Counted from the first letter of the stretch, positions 26,490 through 35,514 are shown. The stretch is 64,000 bases of DNA from Aliidiomarina sp. B3213 (GCF_003290085.1 NZ_QMKJ01000003.1:124001-188000), one strand, 5' to 3'. The notes: generated by a model not told the origin, from the letters alone. Translations and numbers: made by a program.

Positions 26490-27740
26490 TTAAACCTTAT
26501 TTTTACTTGCACGCACACCACCGTATGTAAGCGTTCGCCAAATCCATTCCATCGGCCCATATTGGTGAGTAGACATCCACCAACGACTAACAAACAACTG
26601 TAGTATATAAACCGCGATGGCAATTAACGTTGCTTCCGCACGGCCCAACTGACCGTAAAGTCCGAAGCCGTAACCATAAAACAAAAACGTGAAAATAACC
26701 GACTGCGCAAGGTAGTTAGACAGCGCCATGCGACCAGCAGGCGCAAACAAGCCCACCCATTTCTTGCCGCTATGCCATAACCAACCCAGTGTGCCTACAT
26801 AGGCGAGGCATAACGCTATGTTTGATCCAGCTTGTACGAAAAAGATAAGTGATGACTTAAAGTTCGGCATCACAAGGTCCATCTCTAAGCCACCTATTGC
26901 TAAAAATGTGGCCAATGGAATCCCGATGACATAGCCCCGAATCATCATTTTCTTAAATGAACGAAATGATTTTTCGGGCGCACCCGTAAATAAACCACTT
27001 TTGAACAAGTACGAGCCAAGCAAGAACATGCCCAAAATAGGCGGAACCATGAAAATAAGCCCTGCACCAAGATATAAAGTCGACATCTCAACCATTCGAT
27101 ACTGCACGGCTTCAACCCATCTTCCCGAGCTGTAAACCTCACTCCCCTGTGCAGCAATTGCAGTGATATGCGCTAAAAACTCCGCATTCCCTTCCATCAT
27201 CTTGGCTCCGTCTGACGTCGCCATTGCCAGTGACGCAATCGCGCCAAACGCAAGCATAAGTGCAGGAGCAAATGAAAGAAGTCCTATCGCCCAACTGCGA
27301 AGCTGCTCAGGCTCTTTCTTCGTAAAGAGCAACAAAAATAGCCCCACAAAAGCGTAGATCAGTAGAATATCTCCTGACCAAATCAAAAACGCATGGATAG
27401 CACCGAAAATACCCAAGAAGAATATCCGTCTGAAGAAGAGTCTTTTCGGATGCTCGGTCTTAGCAGCAGCCCGATCAAGAAAGATAACAAAACCGATACC
27501 AAACAACAGCGAGAACATGGTGTAAAACTTACCCTGAATAAAGCCATACACCCATCGCGCCACTTCGAAATCCGCACCTACTTGGCTCATATCGAAGCCT
27601 AGAGGCATACTCACTGGAGGCCGCTGAAAGAACTCAATATTCATCATTAGAATGCCAAACAAAGCAAAACCACGAATTACGTCTAAAAGCTGAATCCGCT
27701 CCTGCGCAGAAGTAGGTACTGGCTGACCAAGTGCTGTCAT
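26490..27740 (-). CDS. DUF418 family integral membrane protein
   Basis: A 416-residue multi-pass membrane protein with the DUF418 hallmarks: the N-terminal ERIQLLDVIRGFALFGILMMN, and the C-terminal ALSNYLAQSVIFTFLFYGYGFGLYG with QLFVSRWWMSTHQYGPMEWIWRTLTYG. These proteins are predicted acyltransferase-like transporters of unknown substrate. I prefer the ATG at 27740 because it gives MTALGQPVPTSAQERIQLLD. The longer frame adds 21 residues without signal character that would reach into the promoter space of the divergent response-regulator gene. Confidence 0.85.
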   Translation of the reverse strand: MTALGQPVPTSAQERIQLLDVIRGFALFGILMMNIEFFQRPPVSMPLGFDMSQVGADFEVARWVYGFIQGKFYTMFSLLFGIGFVIFLDRAAAKTEHPKRLFFRRIFFLGIFGAIHAFLIWSGDILLIYAFVGLFLLLFTKKEPEQLRSWAIGLLSFAPALMLAFGAIASLAMATSDGAKMMEGNAEFLAHITAIAAQGSEVYSSGRWVEAVQYRMVEMSTLYLGAGLIFMVPPILGMFLLGSYLFKSGLFTGAPEKSFRSFKKMMIRGYVIGIPLATFLAIGGLEMDLVMPNFKSSLIFFVQAGSNIALCLAYVGTLGWLWHSGKKWVGLFAPAGRMALSNYLAQSVIFTFLFYGYGFGLYGQLGRAEATLIAIAVYILQLFVSRWWMSTHQYGPMEWIWRTLTYGGVRASKNKV

Positions 27741-27830
27741 GAGTAATCGCCTTATAAAGTGATGATTTGAATTTAGATCTTTCTGGCATAGACTTAAGTA
27801 CAAATATAAACCGGATTTAATTTAGGCGCT

Positions 27831-28253
27831 ATGGAACCTCAACAAAGCAACGTTCGTTTACCTATTCTTATTGCCGATGACGACGCCGACTTAAGAGATA
27901 TTTTAAGTGCGTTATTTGCGCGGCAAGGGTTCCCCGTAATCCTATGCGACGACGCCGAGGGCGTGTTGAAGCATATCGAAGCCAACACGGAACTGAGCGC
28001 GATTATTATGGATTTACTCTTACCTTTTGCAGACGGCTTTGACCTGGTTAAGCAAGTCCGCCGTAATCCTCATTATCAAAATACGCCGATGGTTATTCTA
28101 AGCGACCTCACCTCTGAAGAGGACGTTATAGAGGCATTCACTCTGCGGGTTAATGACGTTATCAGTAAGCCTTTTCAACCTCGAGAGCTAAAAGCTAGAG
28201 TACTACGCTGGCTCGAACACGAACCGTTACCAAGTTTTAATTGGAAGGTTTAA
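27831..28253 (+). CDS. Stand-alone receiver-domain response regulator
   Basis: A 140-residue CheY-like protein and nothing else. The acidic pocket Asp16-Asp17-Asp18 and the phospho-acceptor Asp61 (IIMDLLLPFADG) are present. So are the switch Ser in MVILSDL and the conserved Lys in VISKPF. There is no DNA-binding or enzymatic output domain, so it must act through protein contacts. It ends one base before the YaiO-like gene and leads a four-gene coupled cluster with a polysaccharide-synthase-type glycosyltransferase. It may be the cluster's on/off switch. No histidine kinase lies nearby. Confidence 0.85.
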   Translation: MEPQQSNVRLPILIADDDADLRDILSALFARQGFPVILCDDAEGVLKHIEANTELSAIIMDLLLPFADGFDLVKQVRRNPHYQNTPMVILSDLTSEEDVIEAFTLRVNDVISKPFQPRELKARVLRWLEHEPLPSFNWKV

Positions 28254-28254
28254 T

Positions 28255-29001
28255 ATGCTACGAATTTCTTTGCTACTCACACTGTTGTGCGCTCCATTAG
28301 CACATGCCGAAACGCAACCAAGTTTTGTCGCTGCAGGAATCGGCTTTGACACCCTTTCCAACAACTATGATGGTTGGCAGCACCAATATGCTCGTGGCCA
28401 GTATGGTTACTCATCACAGCTAGCACTGAGAGCTGAAGCACGAAACTATCAACGATTTAATCTCACAAACACCGAATTCTCTCTTGGCGCGTCTTATCAG
28501 TGGCAGCCTAAAACTTCTTTCGACATGGAAATTGGCACAACGCCAAATGCAGACTTTCGTCCCGAGCAAAGAGCGAGGTTTCAGGTCTACCAGAGCATCG
28601 GACGCTCTTGGGGCAGCGCTGTTGGCATTGATTGGCAGGCTTGGCCAACCCGTAATATAACGACCCTGTTCATAGAGCCCGACTGGTACATCGGAAATTA
28701 CAGACTGGCGTTTAAACTGAGTCAAATTAATCCACAGGGGTTAGATAGTGAGCTAGGACAACAAGTCTCTATTGCTCGTTATTATCGCAATATTTCATTT
28801 ATCACATTGGCTCTCGCGACCGGAAGAGAAGTGGAAGCCATAGGCAGCCAAGTGATCGTAGCTGAAGTAAAGTCCTTGGCGCTTTACGGTCGTCATGAAT
28901 GGAGAGGAAACTGGAGCTGGGAATACGCACTTAGCTGGAGTGAACAAGGTGACTTTTATGACCGACAAGGAGTAGAGATTGGTCTCCACTATCGATTCTG
29001 A
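28255..29001 (+). CDS. YaiO-family outer-membrane beta-barrel protein
   Basis: 248 residues with a signal peptide (about 1-20, LLLTLLCAPLAHAE) followed throughout by amphipathic beta strands rich in W, Y and Q. The chain ends in LHYRF, a terminal-Phe barrel signature. The strand pattern (SFVAAGIGFDTLSNNYDGW; LGASYQWQPKTSFDMEIGTTP; WYIGNYRLAFKLS) fits the YaiO outer-membrane domain family. YaiO barrels often lie next to glycosyltransferases and may serve as an export pore or glycan receptor. Start ATG at 28255 is one base after the receiver stop. The 3' end overlaps the HEAT gene by 23 bases. Confidence 0.75.
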   Translation: MLRISLLLTLLCAPLAHAETQPSFVAAGIGFDTLSNNYDGWQHQYARGQYGYSSQLALRAEARNYQRFNLTNTEFSLGASYQWQPKTSFDMEIGTTPNADFRPEQRARFQVYQSIGRSWGSAVGIDWQAWPTRNITTLFIEPDWYIGNYRLAFKLSQINPQGLDSELGQQVSIARYYRNISFITLALATGREVEAIGSQVIVAEVKSLALYGRHEWRGNWSWEYALSWSEQGDFYDRQGVEIGLHYRF

Positions 29002-30064
29002 TCCCTTGCTTCACGTTGTTCTTGTTGTAACAACGGGCTTTGGCGTTTTATGTCTCTTGCTGCTTATCACCGCAGCAGGTTTTCGCTTGCGCTCGGAACG
29101 AGAGCTGAAAGAACAAAGCGCTACTCGCGCATACTGGAAGGACGCTATTGCCTCTGCAATTGCCGAAGGACCGCAAGAAGCTTATGGGCTACCCAAGTTG
29201 ACCAAAAAGGACCGTGCTCGCTTTCTAGAGTACTGGTGCTTAATGCATAGTTATGTGCGTGGCTCTGGCGACGACGCAATGAATCAAATTGCAGCTCAAC
29301 TCAAACTTTCCGAATGGGTAACCTCTCTATTAAAAAGTAGAGTTTTGCGGGTGCGCATTACCGCCGTTACTGCTCTAGGCTATTACGGAAAAGCCAATAG
29401 TAAACAGTTAAAGTTGATTGAGAAAATGCTCAATCATCCAAACAGCCTTATCGCAGTTGCTGCGTTACGAAGCTTGCTCAGCCTAGACGAACAAAGAGGA
29501 GCAAAAGCCTTAGAAGCTATTTTCAAAGAGAAAACCTGGTCTGAAAGCCGAGTACTGAGCGCTTTGCGTGAAGCTCCTCTTGAAAGAGTTTTACCCAGCC
29601 TAAAGTTGGGTATGAAAGAAATGCCACGAAGAACCGCATTGAAATGTTTTCGTCTGGCAGAACAATTACGTGGCTATACCGATCGCGAAGAGGCCTTAAA
29701 CTTGCTCGAGCGCTTTTTAGATGACACGGCTGTAGTCGCTCAGTTTCTTAAACTCGCAAGCGTTCCGAGTCTATTGGTTCACGCAACGCGTTTTCTAAGT
29801 CATCGTGATCCTGAAATAAGAGGGCTCGTTATTCGCTGTATCGGTCGACTCGGTGACGCCAGTTACACGCCTAGGTTGTTTGACCGCTTAGAAGACGAAG
29901 ACCCTTGGGTGCGTTTCGACGCAGCAGCAACACTCATAATGCTACCCGACTTAACCCCAGACGCTATTAAGGCAGAGTTACAGAAGCGTCCAGCTTCTGC
30001 TGGGAGTGAAACCCTGACAATGCTGATAGACAATCAAATCAACTTGCAAGGGTTGGCCTCATGA
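28979..30064 (+). CDS. Membrane-anchored HEAT-repeat protein
   Basis: 361 residues. One N-terminal membrane helix (about 10-32, VVLVVTTGFGVLCLLLLITA) is followed by a charged cytoplasmic-type domain and HEAT repeats (VRITAVTALGYYGK near 123; IAVAALRSLLSLDE near 158; IRGLVIRCIGRLGD near 281; VRFDAAATLIMLPD near 312). HEAT domains act as protein-protein scaffolds. The start codon is TTG at 28979, supported by AAGGAG six bases upstream inside the YaiO gene; no usable ATG lies before the membrane helix. It overlaps the glycosyltransferase start as ATGA. It probably bridges the receiver protein and the glycosyltransferase (inference from order and anchoring). Confidence 0.75.
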   Translation: MVSTIDSDPLLHVVLVVTTGFGVLCLLLLITAAGFRLRSERELKEQSATRAYWKDAIASAIAEGPQEAYGLPKLTKKDRARFLEYWCLMHSYVRGSGDDAMNQIAAQLKLSEWVTSLLKSRVLRVRITAVTALGYYGKANSKQLKLIEKMLNHPNSLIAVAALRSLLSLDEQRGAKALEAIFKEKTWSESRVLSALREAPLERVLPSLKLGMKEMPRRTALKCFRLAEQLRGYTDREEALNLLERFLDDTAVVAQFLKLASVPSLLVHATRFLSHRDPEIRGLVIRCIGRLGDASYTPRLFDRLEDEDPWVRFDAAATLIMLPDLTPDAIKAELQKRPASAGSETLTMLIDNQINLQGLAS

Positions 30065-31464
30065 ATTGGATTGATATTGCATACACAATTCTTGTGGCTT
30101 ATTTCGTTATTTTGTTTGGCATGTACACGCTACTCAATGTCATTAGCCTCTTTGCCGTAGACAAGCATATGCAAGAGTCGGGTAACCGCGTGTTGCCGCA
30201 GAACCACCTAACAATGCTTCCGCCTGTATCAGTGATTGTTCCAGCCTACAATGAAGAGTCCACTATTGTTGATGCGCTGCACTCGCTTTTACAGCTCGAC
30301 TACAACGAGTTCGAAATTATCGTGGTCAACGACGGCTCAAAAGACGGAACCGCGAACAAAATCATGCAAGCCTTTCAAATGCAGCCGTGGCCAGAAGCCT
30401 ACAAAGAAAAAGTCCCCACTAAAGCTGTTAAAGGCATTTACCGCTCACAACGCTACCCACAGCTTTGGTTCGTAGACAAAGAGAACGGCGGCAAAGCCGA
30501 CGCACTAAATGTGGGTGTTAATGTTAGTCGTTACGCTCTCTTTTGTGGAATCGACGCAGACTCGGTGCTACAACGAGACAGCTTACAGCGCGTCATGATT
30601 CCGTTTCTGGAGAGTCGCGACACAGTTGCAGCTGGAGGTACAGTACGCATTCTCAACGGGTGTGAGATCCGCGGTGGCTTTCTAAGGAAAATAGCGTTAC
30701 CTAAAGGCTGGTTACCCCGACTACAAATTGTTGAATACCTGCGTGCGTTCTTGTTTGGACGCATGGGCTGGTCGCCTATGAATGCCTTGCTTATTGTGTC
30801 CGGGGCATTTGGTGTATTTCGTAAAAAAACGGTGATTGAGGCAGGAGGCTACCGACCCAGTACCATCGGCGAAGACATGGAGCTGATTACTCGTATGCAC
30901 CTGATGCTTCGTAGGAACAAGCAACGTTACCACATTCGATTTGTGCCCGACCCTGTATGTTGGACAGAAGCGCCGGAAGACTTTAAAACGTTGAAAAACC
31001 AACGCGTAAGATGGCAGCAAGGTTTATTAGAGAGCTTGTGGTACAACAAAAAACTATGTTTTCACCCTCGAGGCGGTGCGGCAGGGTGGCTAGCTTATCC
31101 GTTTATGCTATTTTTCGAAGCCTTTGGTCCAATTCTCGAGTTATTCGGTTATGGGTTAACCCTATTCCTACTCATTAGCGGGCAATTGAATGAACCCGCA
31201 CTTATAGCTTTTTTAATCGCTGCATTTGTGTTGGGAATACTGGTTTCGGTAATGGCGTTATTGCTCGAAGAAATGACATTTCGAGTTTATAAAAAGCGGT
31301 CGAGCATTCTTACGCTATTTATTGCCGCTTTCATAGAAAACCTTGGTTATCGCCAGCTCAATAGTTGGTGGCGTTTAATAGGTATTTTCCGGTGGGCGCG
31401 AGGCAAAAAAGGGCACTGGGGCGATATGCAAAGAAGAGCTTCCGAAGATAAAAATGAATCATAA
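30061..31464 (+). CDS. Membrane glycosyltransferase family 2 (polysaccharide synthase type)
   Basis: A 467-residue processive-type GT2. There is an N-terminal membrane helix (about 8-32), a catalytic domain (about 53-330) with VSVIVPAYNE, VVNDGSKDGT, the DxD motif Asp165-Ala-Asp167, GED (270-272) and QRVRW (314-318), and about three C-terminal membrane segments (340-430). This is the BcsA/PgaC/HasA-like set-up that polymerises and passes a glycan through the inner membrane. The sugar is not predictable. It is coupled to the HEAT gene and follows a YaiO barrel, so a small polysaccharide synthesis and export module is likely. No polysaccharide deacetylase, hydrolase or c-di-GMP (PilZ) domain is visible. 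Confidence 0.85.
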   Translation: MNWIDIAYTILVAYFVILFGMYTLLNVISLFAVDKHMQESGNRVLPQNHLTMLPPVSVIVPAYNEESTIVDALHSLLQLDYNEFEIIVVNDGSKDGTANKIMQAFQMQPWPEAYKEKVPTKAVKGIYRSQRYPQLWFVDKENGGKADALNVGVNVSRYALFCGIDADSVLQRDSLQRVMIPFLESRDTVAAGGTVRILNGCEIRGGFLRKIALPKGWLPRLQIVEYLRAFLFGRMGWSPMNALLIVSGAFGVFRKKTVIEAGGYRPSTIGEDMELITRMHLMLRRNKQRYHIRFVPDPVCWTEAPEDFKTLKNQRVRWQQGLLESLWYNKKLCFHPRGGAAGWLAYPFMLFFEAFGPILELFGYGLTLFLLISGQLNEPALIAFLIAAFVLGILVSVMALLLEEMTFRVYKKRSSILTLFIAAFIENLGYRQLNSWWRLIGIFRWARGKKGHWGDMQRRASEDKNES

Positions 31465-31473
31465 AGGAAATCC

Positions 31474-32280
31474 ATGAAGTACATCCGGTTAGTCATCATT
31501 CTTCTACTTTCTATTTCGGCTACAAGTACTGTACACGCTAGCTCGCCAGAGCAAGTAAGCTTCACCAGTGTAACTGAGCTTGAATATGCTCCTGCTGATG
31601 AAGTGTTGTTTTATGGCAATGCGGAACAACAATTCGTTGAATACTGGGCAGGTACTTCGAATAGAAACGTTGTTCTGGTGCATGGAGGCTGTTGGCTAAA
31701 TGCGTATGGAGTCGATCACATTCGTCCTACCGCCTCAGAACTTGCTGAACAAGGCTTTCATGTATGGGCTGTAGAGTACCGCCGACTTGGAGACGAAAAC
31801 GGCGGCTGGCCGACCAGTAAACATGACGTGGCAGCGGCAATTGACTTAGTAGCGTCTCGTGCTGGTGATAGCCCAATAGTGGTCGCCGGACACTCAGCAG
31901 GCGGACATCTTGCGTTACTAGCCGCGGAAAATACTCAAACACAGGTAAGCCAAGTGATGGGGTTAGCCGCAATTACCAATCTTGAACATTACGCCCAGCA
32001 AGAAGGCAGCTGCCAAGGTGCGGGAGCACAGTTTTTGGCTACAGCTTCGGCTAGCGAGCGCGACGAATTGAATGTTAAGCAAAGCTCGACTCTATCTCGA
32101 ATATTATTTGCTGGCGATAGCGACCCTATCGTCCCTGCACGACAAGCAGAACTAGGGAACACCTCTAATGTTGTTATTCACGGTGCAGGGCATTTCGATT
32201 TCGTACACCCGGAAACAAGTGCTTGGCAAACTTGGGTAGGTCATTTGCACACTACATTTAATGCATTAGAAGCAGAGTAA
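31474..32280 (+). CDS. Exported alpha/beta hydrolase, kynurenine-formamidase-like
   Basis: 268 residues. An oxyanion HGG motif (70-72), nucleophile Ser141 in GHSAGGH, likely Asp217 (GDSDPIV) and His240 (GAGHFDF) form a complete esterase-type site. The HGG...W pattern and location 5 bases before kynU recall the alpha/beta-hydrolase form of kynurenine formamidase (N-formylkynurenine to kynurenine). However, residues 1-23 (MKYIRLVIILLLSISATSTVHAS) are a clear signal peptide, which does not suit a cytoplasmic Trp pathway enzyme. The start is supported by AAGGAA just upstream. It is only 9 bases after the glycosyltransferase stop, so it may be co-transcribed with either cluster. The exact substrate is uncertain. 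Confidence 0.7.
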   Translation: MKYIRLVIILLLSISATSTVHASSPEQVSFTSVTELEYAPADEVLFYGNAEQQFVEYWAGTSNRNVVLVHGGCWLNAYGVDHIRPTASELAEQGFHVWAVEYRRLGDENGGWPTSKHDVAAAIDLVASRAGDSPIVVAGHSAGGHLALLAAENTQTQVSQVMGLAAITNLEHYAQQEGSCQGAGAQFLATASASERDELNVKQSSTLSRILFAGDSDPIVPARQAELGNTSNVVIHGAGHFDFVHPETSAWQTWVGHLHTTFNALEAE

Positions 32281-32285
32281 TCATC

Positions 32286-33524
32286 ATGTTAAGTCGTCTT
32301 GAAATTGCACAACAGCTAGACCGTGAAGATCCGTTATTCGAATTGCGCCATTTGTTTCATATCCCCGCGCAAACGGTATATTTAGACGGTAATTCGCTCG
32401 GACCTTTAAGTTATTCAGCGCAAGAACGAATTGCTCAAACCACTCAGCAGGAATGGGGCAACGACCTCATTGCGAGTTGGAATAAACATAGTTGGATCTC
32501 CAAACCACAACAGGTCGGAGACCGTATCGGGAAACTTGTGGGCGCCAGCGAAGGACAAACCCTATGCTGCGACTCGATTTCTATTAACCTGTTTAAAGTG
32601 CTTGTAGCGGCGTTAGAAGTTTTCCCTGGCGATACTATTGTGAGTACGGAGGACAATTTCCCTACCGACTTGTATATGATTCAGGGTCTGCAAAAACTAC
32701 TCGAAGAACGCAATATAAAACTCGAATTAGTAGCCGAAAATGAGCTTGAAAATGCATTAAGCAGAGACGTTGCAGCGCTACTTGTAACGCACGTTAATTT
32801 TCGTACCGGAGCAATGCTCAACATTGAGAGACTTGCTCAACTCGCGCATAAAAATAACGCTGCAATCATCGTAGACCTTGCCCATAGCGCTGGCGCAGTG
32901 CCTGTTTATCTTGATGACTGGCAAGTCGATTTCGCTGTGGGCTGTACCTATAAATATTTAAACGCAGGACCCGGCGCCCCGGCATTTGTTTACGTAGCAG
33001 AACGTCATTTAGGGAAAGCATACCAACCTTTATTTGGCTGGATGGGTCATGCTGCACCTTTTGAATTCTCGCCAGAGTATGTACCAGCGCAAGACATCAG
33101 CCAATTTCTAGTGGGTACACCTCCCATAGTATCTATGTCGGCCGTAGAAGGGGCTTTGGATGTATTTGAACAAACAAGTATTCCAGCGCTTCGCGAAAAG
33201 TCTGTGAAATTAAGCGAGGCGTTTGAGCAAGCATTGGCGGAAAAAGGATTGAACCAAGAGCTGCAATCGATTTCTCCAACCGACTCTAACGTTAGAGGTA
33301 GTCAGTTAAGTTTTCATCACGAAGACGCGTATGCGATATGCCAAGCATGGATACACTCGGGAGTTATTGCAGATTATCGAGCGCCGAGTTATTTGCGGGT
33401 AGGTTTTGCGCCACTGTACGTGGGCTTTGAAGACTTATTCGTTGCTATCGAAAAGCTTGAACACATTATGCGTAATAAAACCTATAAAGAAGCTCAGTTT
33501 CAGGTCAAACAGAAAGTGACGTGA
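32286..33524 (+). CDS. kynU: Kynureninase
   Basis: A 412-residue PLP enzyme that splits kynurenine to anthranilate and alanine. The sequence shows the family entry motif VYLDGNSLGPL (31-41) and the PLP phosphate-binding and ring-stacking region (LCCDSISINLFK; EDNFPTDLY). Asp197 and His200 lie in VDLAHSAGA, and the Schiff-base Lys223 in TYKYLNAGPG. Length is normal. It follows the exported alpha/beta hydrolase by 5 bases and ends at a strong terminator. Neither tryptophan dioxygenase nor an anthranilate pathway is present in the window. Confidence 0.92.
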   Translation: MLSRLEIAQQLDREDPLFELRHLFHIPAQTVYLDGNSLGPLSYSAQERIAQTTQQEWGNDLIASWNKHSWISKPQQVGDRIGKLVGASEGQTLCCDSISINLFKVLVAALEVFPGDTIVSTEDNFPTDLYMIQGLQKLLEERNIKLELVAENELENALSRDVAALLVTHVNFRTGAMLNIERLAQLAHKNNAAIIVDLAHSAGAVPVYLDDWQVDFAVGCTYKYLNAGPGAPAFVYVAERHLGKAYQPLFGWMGHAAPFEFSPEYVPAQDISQFLVGTPPIVSMSAVEGALDVFEQTSIPALREKSVKLSEAFEQALAEKGLNQELQSISPTDSNVRGSQLSFHHEDAYAICQAWIHSGVIADYRAPSYLRVGFAPLYVGFEDLFVAIEKLEHIMRNKTYKEAQFQVKQKVT

Positions 33525-33541
33525 TTGCGAAAAACGCAAAA

Positions 33542-33571
33542 AAAAACGGGACTACATAAAGCCCCGTTTTT
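33542..33571. terminator. Bidirectional terminator between kynU and the DUF6746-like gene
   Basis: AAAAACGGG (33542-33550) pairs with CCCGTTTTT (33563-33571) around a 12-base loop, between two convergent genes. Confidence 0.82.
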
Positions 33572-33587
33572 CATGTCTTTATCTTTA

Positions 33588-33986
33588 TTAGTTTTGGCTA
33601 AAAAAGATTTTTTGTACTTTTTCTAGGTACGCGCGCCCCTGCTCTGAAACTATTTCTCCTTGCATAGTTTCAGAAGCTAGATGCACTTCTTCTAAGCTTG
33701 CTGCCGTCGCTTCAAGCTCTTCATCTAAACGTTTTAACGCATTTTCTAGCGTGTAAGTCATTTGATGAATGTCAGCCATTTCTTGTGGAGTTAATCCACC
33801 TTCCATCGCTTCTTGAAGCTTCTGATTGTATTCAACTAGATTTGCCAACGCCGCTTCAATGGTAGGTGATTCACTACCTTCAAAGTGATCATAACGTTCG
33901 TCTTCGCTTGCATGGACGACACCAGCCACACCTGAAGCTACTACACTAGCAAGCGCTAATGAGCCAATTGCTTTTAAAAAATTCAT
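33588..33986 (-). CDS. Small exported helical protein (DUF6746-like)
   Basis: 132 residues. A signal peptide (about 1-27, ALASVVASGVAGVVHASE) precedes a mature chain that opens with DERYDHFEG and continues as long amphipathic helices (ALANLVEYNQKLQEAM; TLENALKRLDEELEATAASLEEVH). The pattern matches my memory of the periplasmic DUF6746 family; function unknown. I start it at the ATG at 33986 with GGGA seven bases upstream, dropping four residues (MGCS) of the longer frame. It lies 13 bases after the M28 peptidase gene on the same strand and could be co-transcribed with it. Confidence 0.72.
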   Translation of the reverse strand: MNFLKAIGSLALASVVASGVAGVVHASEDERYDHFEGSESPTIEAALANLVEYNQKLQEAMEGGLTPQEMADIHQMTYTLENALKRLDEELEATAASLEEVHLASETMQGEIVSEQGRAYLEKVQKIFFSQN

Positions 33987-33999
33987 ACTGCATCCCACA

Positions 34000-35373
34000 T
34001 TAGTCTATTTCGAAAGTACCTGCTGGTCCTGGGAATACCACTGGACTTTCGATACCTTCGTTGTTGATGCTTGCCACACCAAAGAAATAGTTATCGATCA
34101 CTACGTTTTCAAGGGTTGCCTCAGTAACTTTTCCAAATTCTTTGCTGAATTGCCACTGAGGTTGGTCGGTATAACGCCAATACACCTTATAGCCGCGAAT
34201 ATTATCGTCCTCTTCGGTTCTCGGAGCATCCCAAGTTAATGTTGTGTCTGGACTAACAGCACCCGAAATTTCCACGCCTGTTGGTGGTGCCGGCGCCCAA
34301 GCCATGCTCGCTAATGACACTGCGTTCAAGGCAGTAAGTTTTGCCGCATAGTCGAAGTCAACATAGTCGATAGTGTCACCATAATGTCTACCGTCTTCGT
34401 TGCGCAGGTCTTGGTGTTGGCGGTCATAGTGCTCATTCGTTTCCATAATACGAACACCTGGGTAACCTAAGTCGTTAAAAGGTCTGTGGTGTCCGCCACG
34501 GCGAAAGCGGTCTAAACGGTAAATCACCATGGTGTCTAAGTTGGTAATGTAACGGTCTGCTATCCAGTCAATGTAGCGCGCTAAGTTCCTGCTTGGAGAA
34601 TCTACCTCACCTCCGGTAAATCTTCTTAACGTGGCTTCATCGGCAGTTTCATTCATACGGGTGCCTTCGGCAAAAATACGCGCTGTAGTGTTATTCACCA
34701 CTCCGTTAATGCCTGCAATATTACCGATCATGTCGTTATTGAGCACCGCGTGAAGTCGCCAGCCTTCTTCTTGCGCTTGGGCCGCTAGAATACGACCACC
34801 AAATAATCCTTGTTCTTCGCCAGCTAGCGCCGCATAAACAATAGAGCCATTGAATTCGTATTGGGTAAGCACACGAGCCGCCTCTAGCGTACCCGCTAAG
34901 CCCGAAGCATTATCGTTCGCGCCTGGAGCGTCTGAAGTAGCGTCCATTACGTCGGACACTCGCGAGTCAATATCACCAGACATCATGACATAGCGATTTG
35001 GATCGGTTTTCCCACGCTGAATGGCTACAACACTTACGACTTCAGTTGGGTCGGGTATTCGAGTAGTGCCCGAAATCACGTCACTACTGTAATACACTTC
35101 TAAACACCCACCACACGCTTGTGAAATACGTTCAAACTCCTCGAAAATCCAACGGCGCGCCGCACCAATTCCACGGGAGTCCGACTTTGTTTCTGAAAGT
35201 GTATGGCGCGTTCCAAAGTTCACTAAGGTTTGAATATCTCGTTCAATTCGATCAGCTGAAGGTGCTGCTGCTATGTCATGCAGTTTTTGCTGCTCCACGT
35301 AAGGCACATCTGCTTGAGCAAGCATACTTAATGAAGCCCCAACGCCTGCTATAGCAACTATAAACTTGTTCAT
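34000..35373 (-). CDS. Exported M28-family metallopeptidase with C-terminal fibronectin III-like domain
   Basis: 457 residues with a signal peptide (about 1-21) and an M28 catalytic domain (about 40-350). The fibronectin III-like C-terminus (about 363-450) shows TGVEISGAVSPDTTLTWDAP and YKVYWRYTD. Metal-site residues seen are Asp154 (GANDNASG), Glu186-Glu187 (AGEEQGLFG), Asp214 (LNNDMIGN) and His330 (GRHYGDTID). The first ligand position, normally His in a GHYDS motif, reads GDIDS here (Asp134). An Asp can still bind zinc, so this may be a subfamily trait and not inactivation. Likely a secreted or periplasmic aminopeptidase acting on peptides as nutrients. Confidence 0.85.
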   Translation of the reverse strand: MNKFIVAIAGVGASLSMLAQADVPYVEQQKLHDIAAAPSADRIERDIQTLVNFGTRHTLSETKSDSRGIGAARRWIFEEFERISQACGGCLEVYYSSDVISGTTRIPDPTEVVSVVAIQRGKTDPNRYVMMSGDIDSRVSDVMDATSDAPGANDNASGLAGTLEAARVLTQYEFNGSIVYAALAGEEQGLFGGRILAAQAQEEGWRLHAVLNNDMIGNIAGINGVVNNTTARIFAEGTRMNETADEATLRRFTGGEVDSPSRNLARYIDWIADRYITNLDTMVIYRLDRFRRGGHHRPFNDLGYPGVRIMETNEHYDRQHQDLRNEDGRHYGDTIDYVDFDYAAKLTALNAVSLASMAWAPAPPTGVEISGAVSPDTTLTWDAPRTEEDDNIRGYKVYWRYTDQPQWQFSKEFGKVTEATLENVVIDNYFFGVASINNEGIESPVVFPGPAGTFEID

Positions 35374-35405
35374 GTCTGCTCCTTATATTCGGTAGCTAAG
35401 GGTGT

Positions 35406-35422
35406 TGCACTGATACGGTGCA
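35406..35422 (+). promoter_or_regulatory. NtrC-binding site upstream of glnK
   Basis: TGCACTGATACGGTGCA matches the NtrC dyad TGCACY-N5-GGTGCA closely. It lies about 95 bases upstream of the sigma-54 promoter, a normal enhancer distance. A further half-site TTGCAC occurs at about 35436-35441. Confidence 0.75.
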
Positions 35423-35514
35423 AACTCGCAAATGGTTGCACAAAAATCAACCGCGAATTATTTTGCCATTCCCAAGCAGAGAAAAAAGACCAATATTTTC
35501 AATGCATTAAAGAG

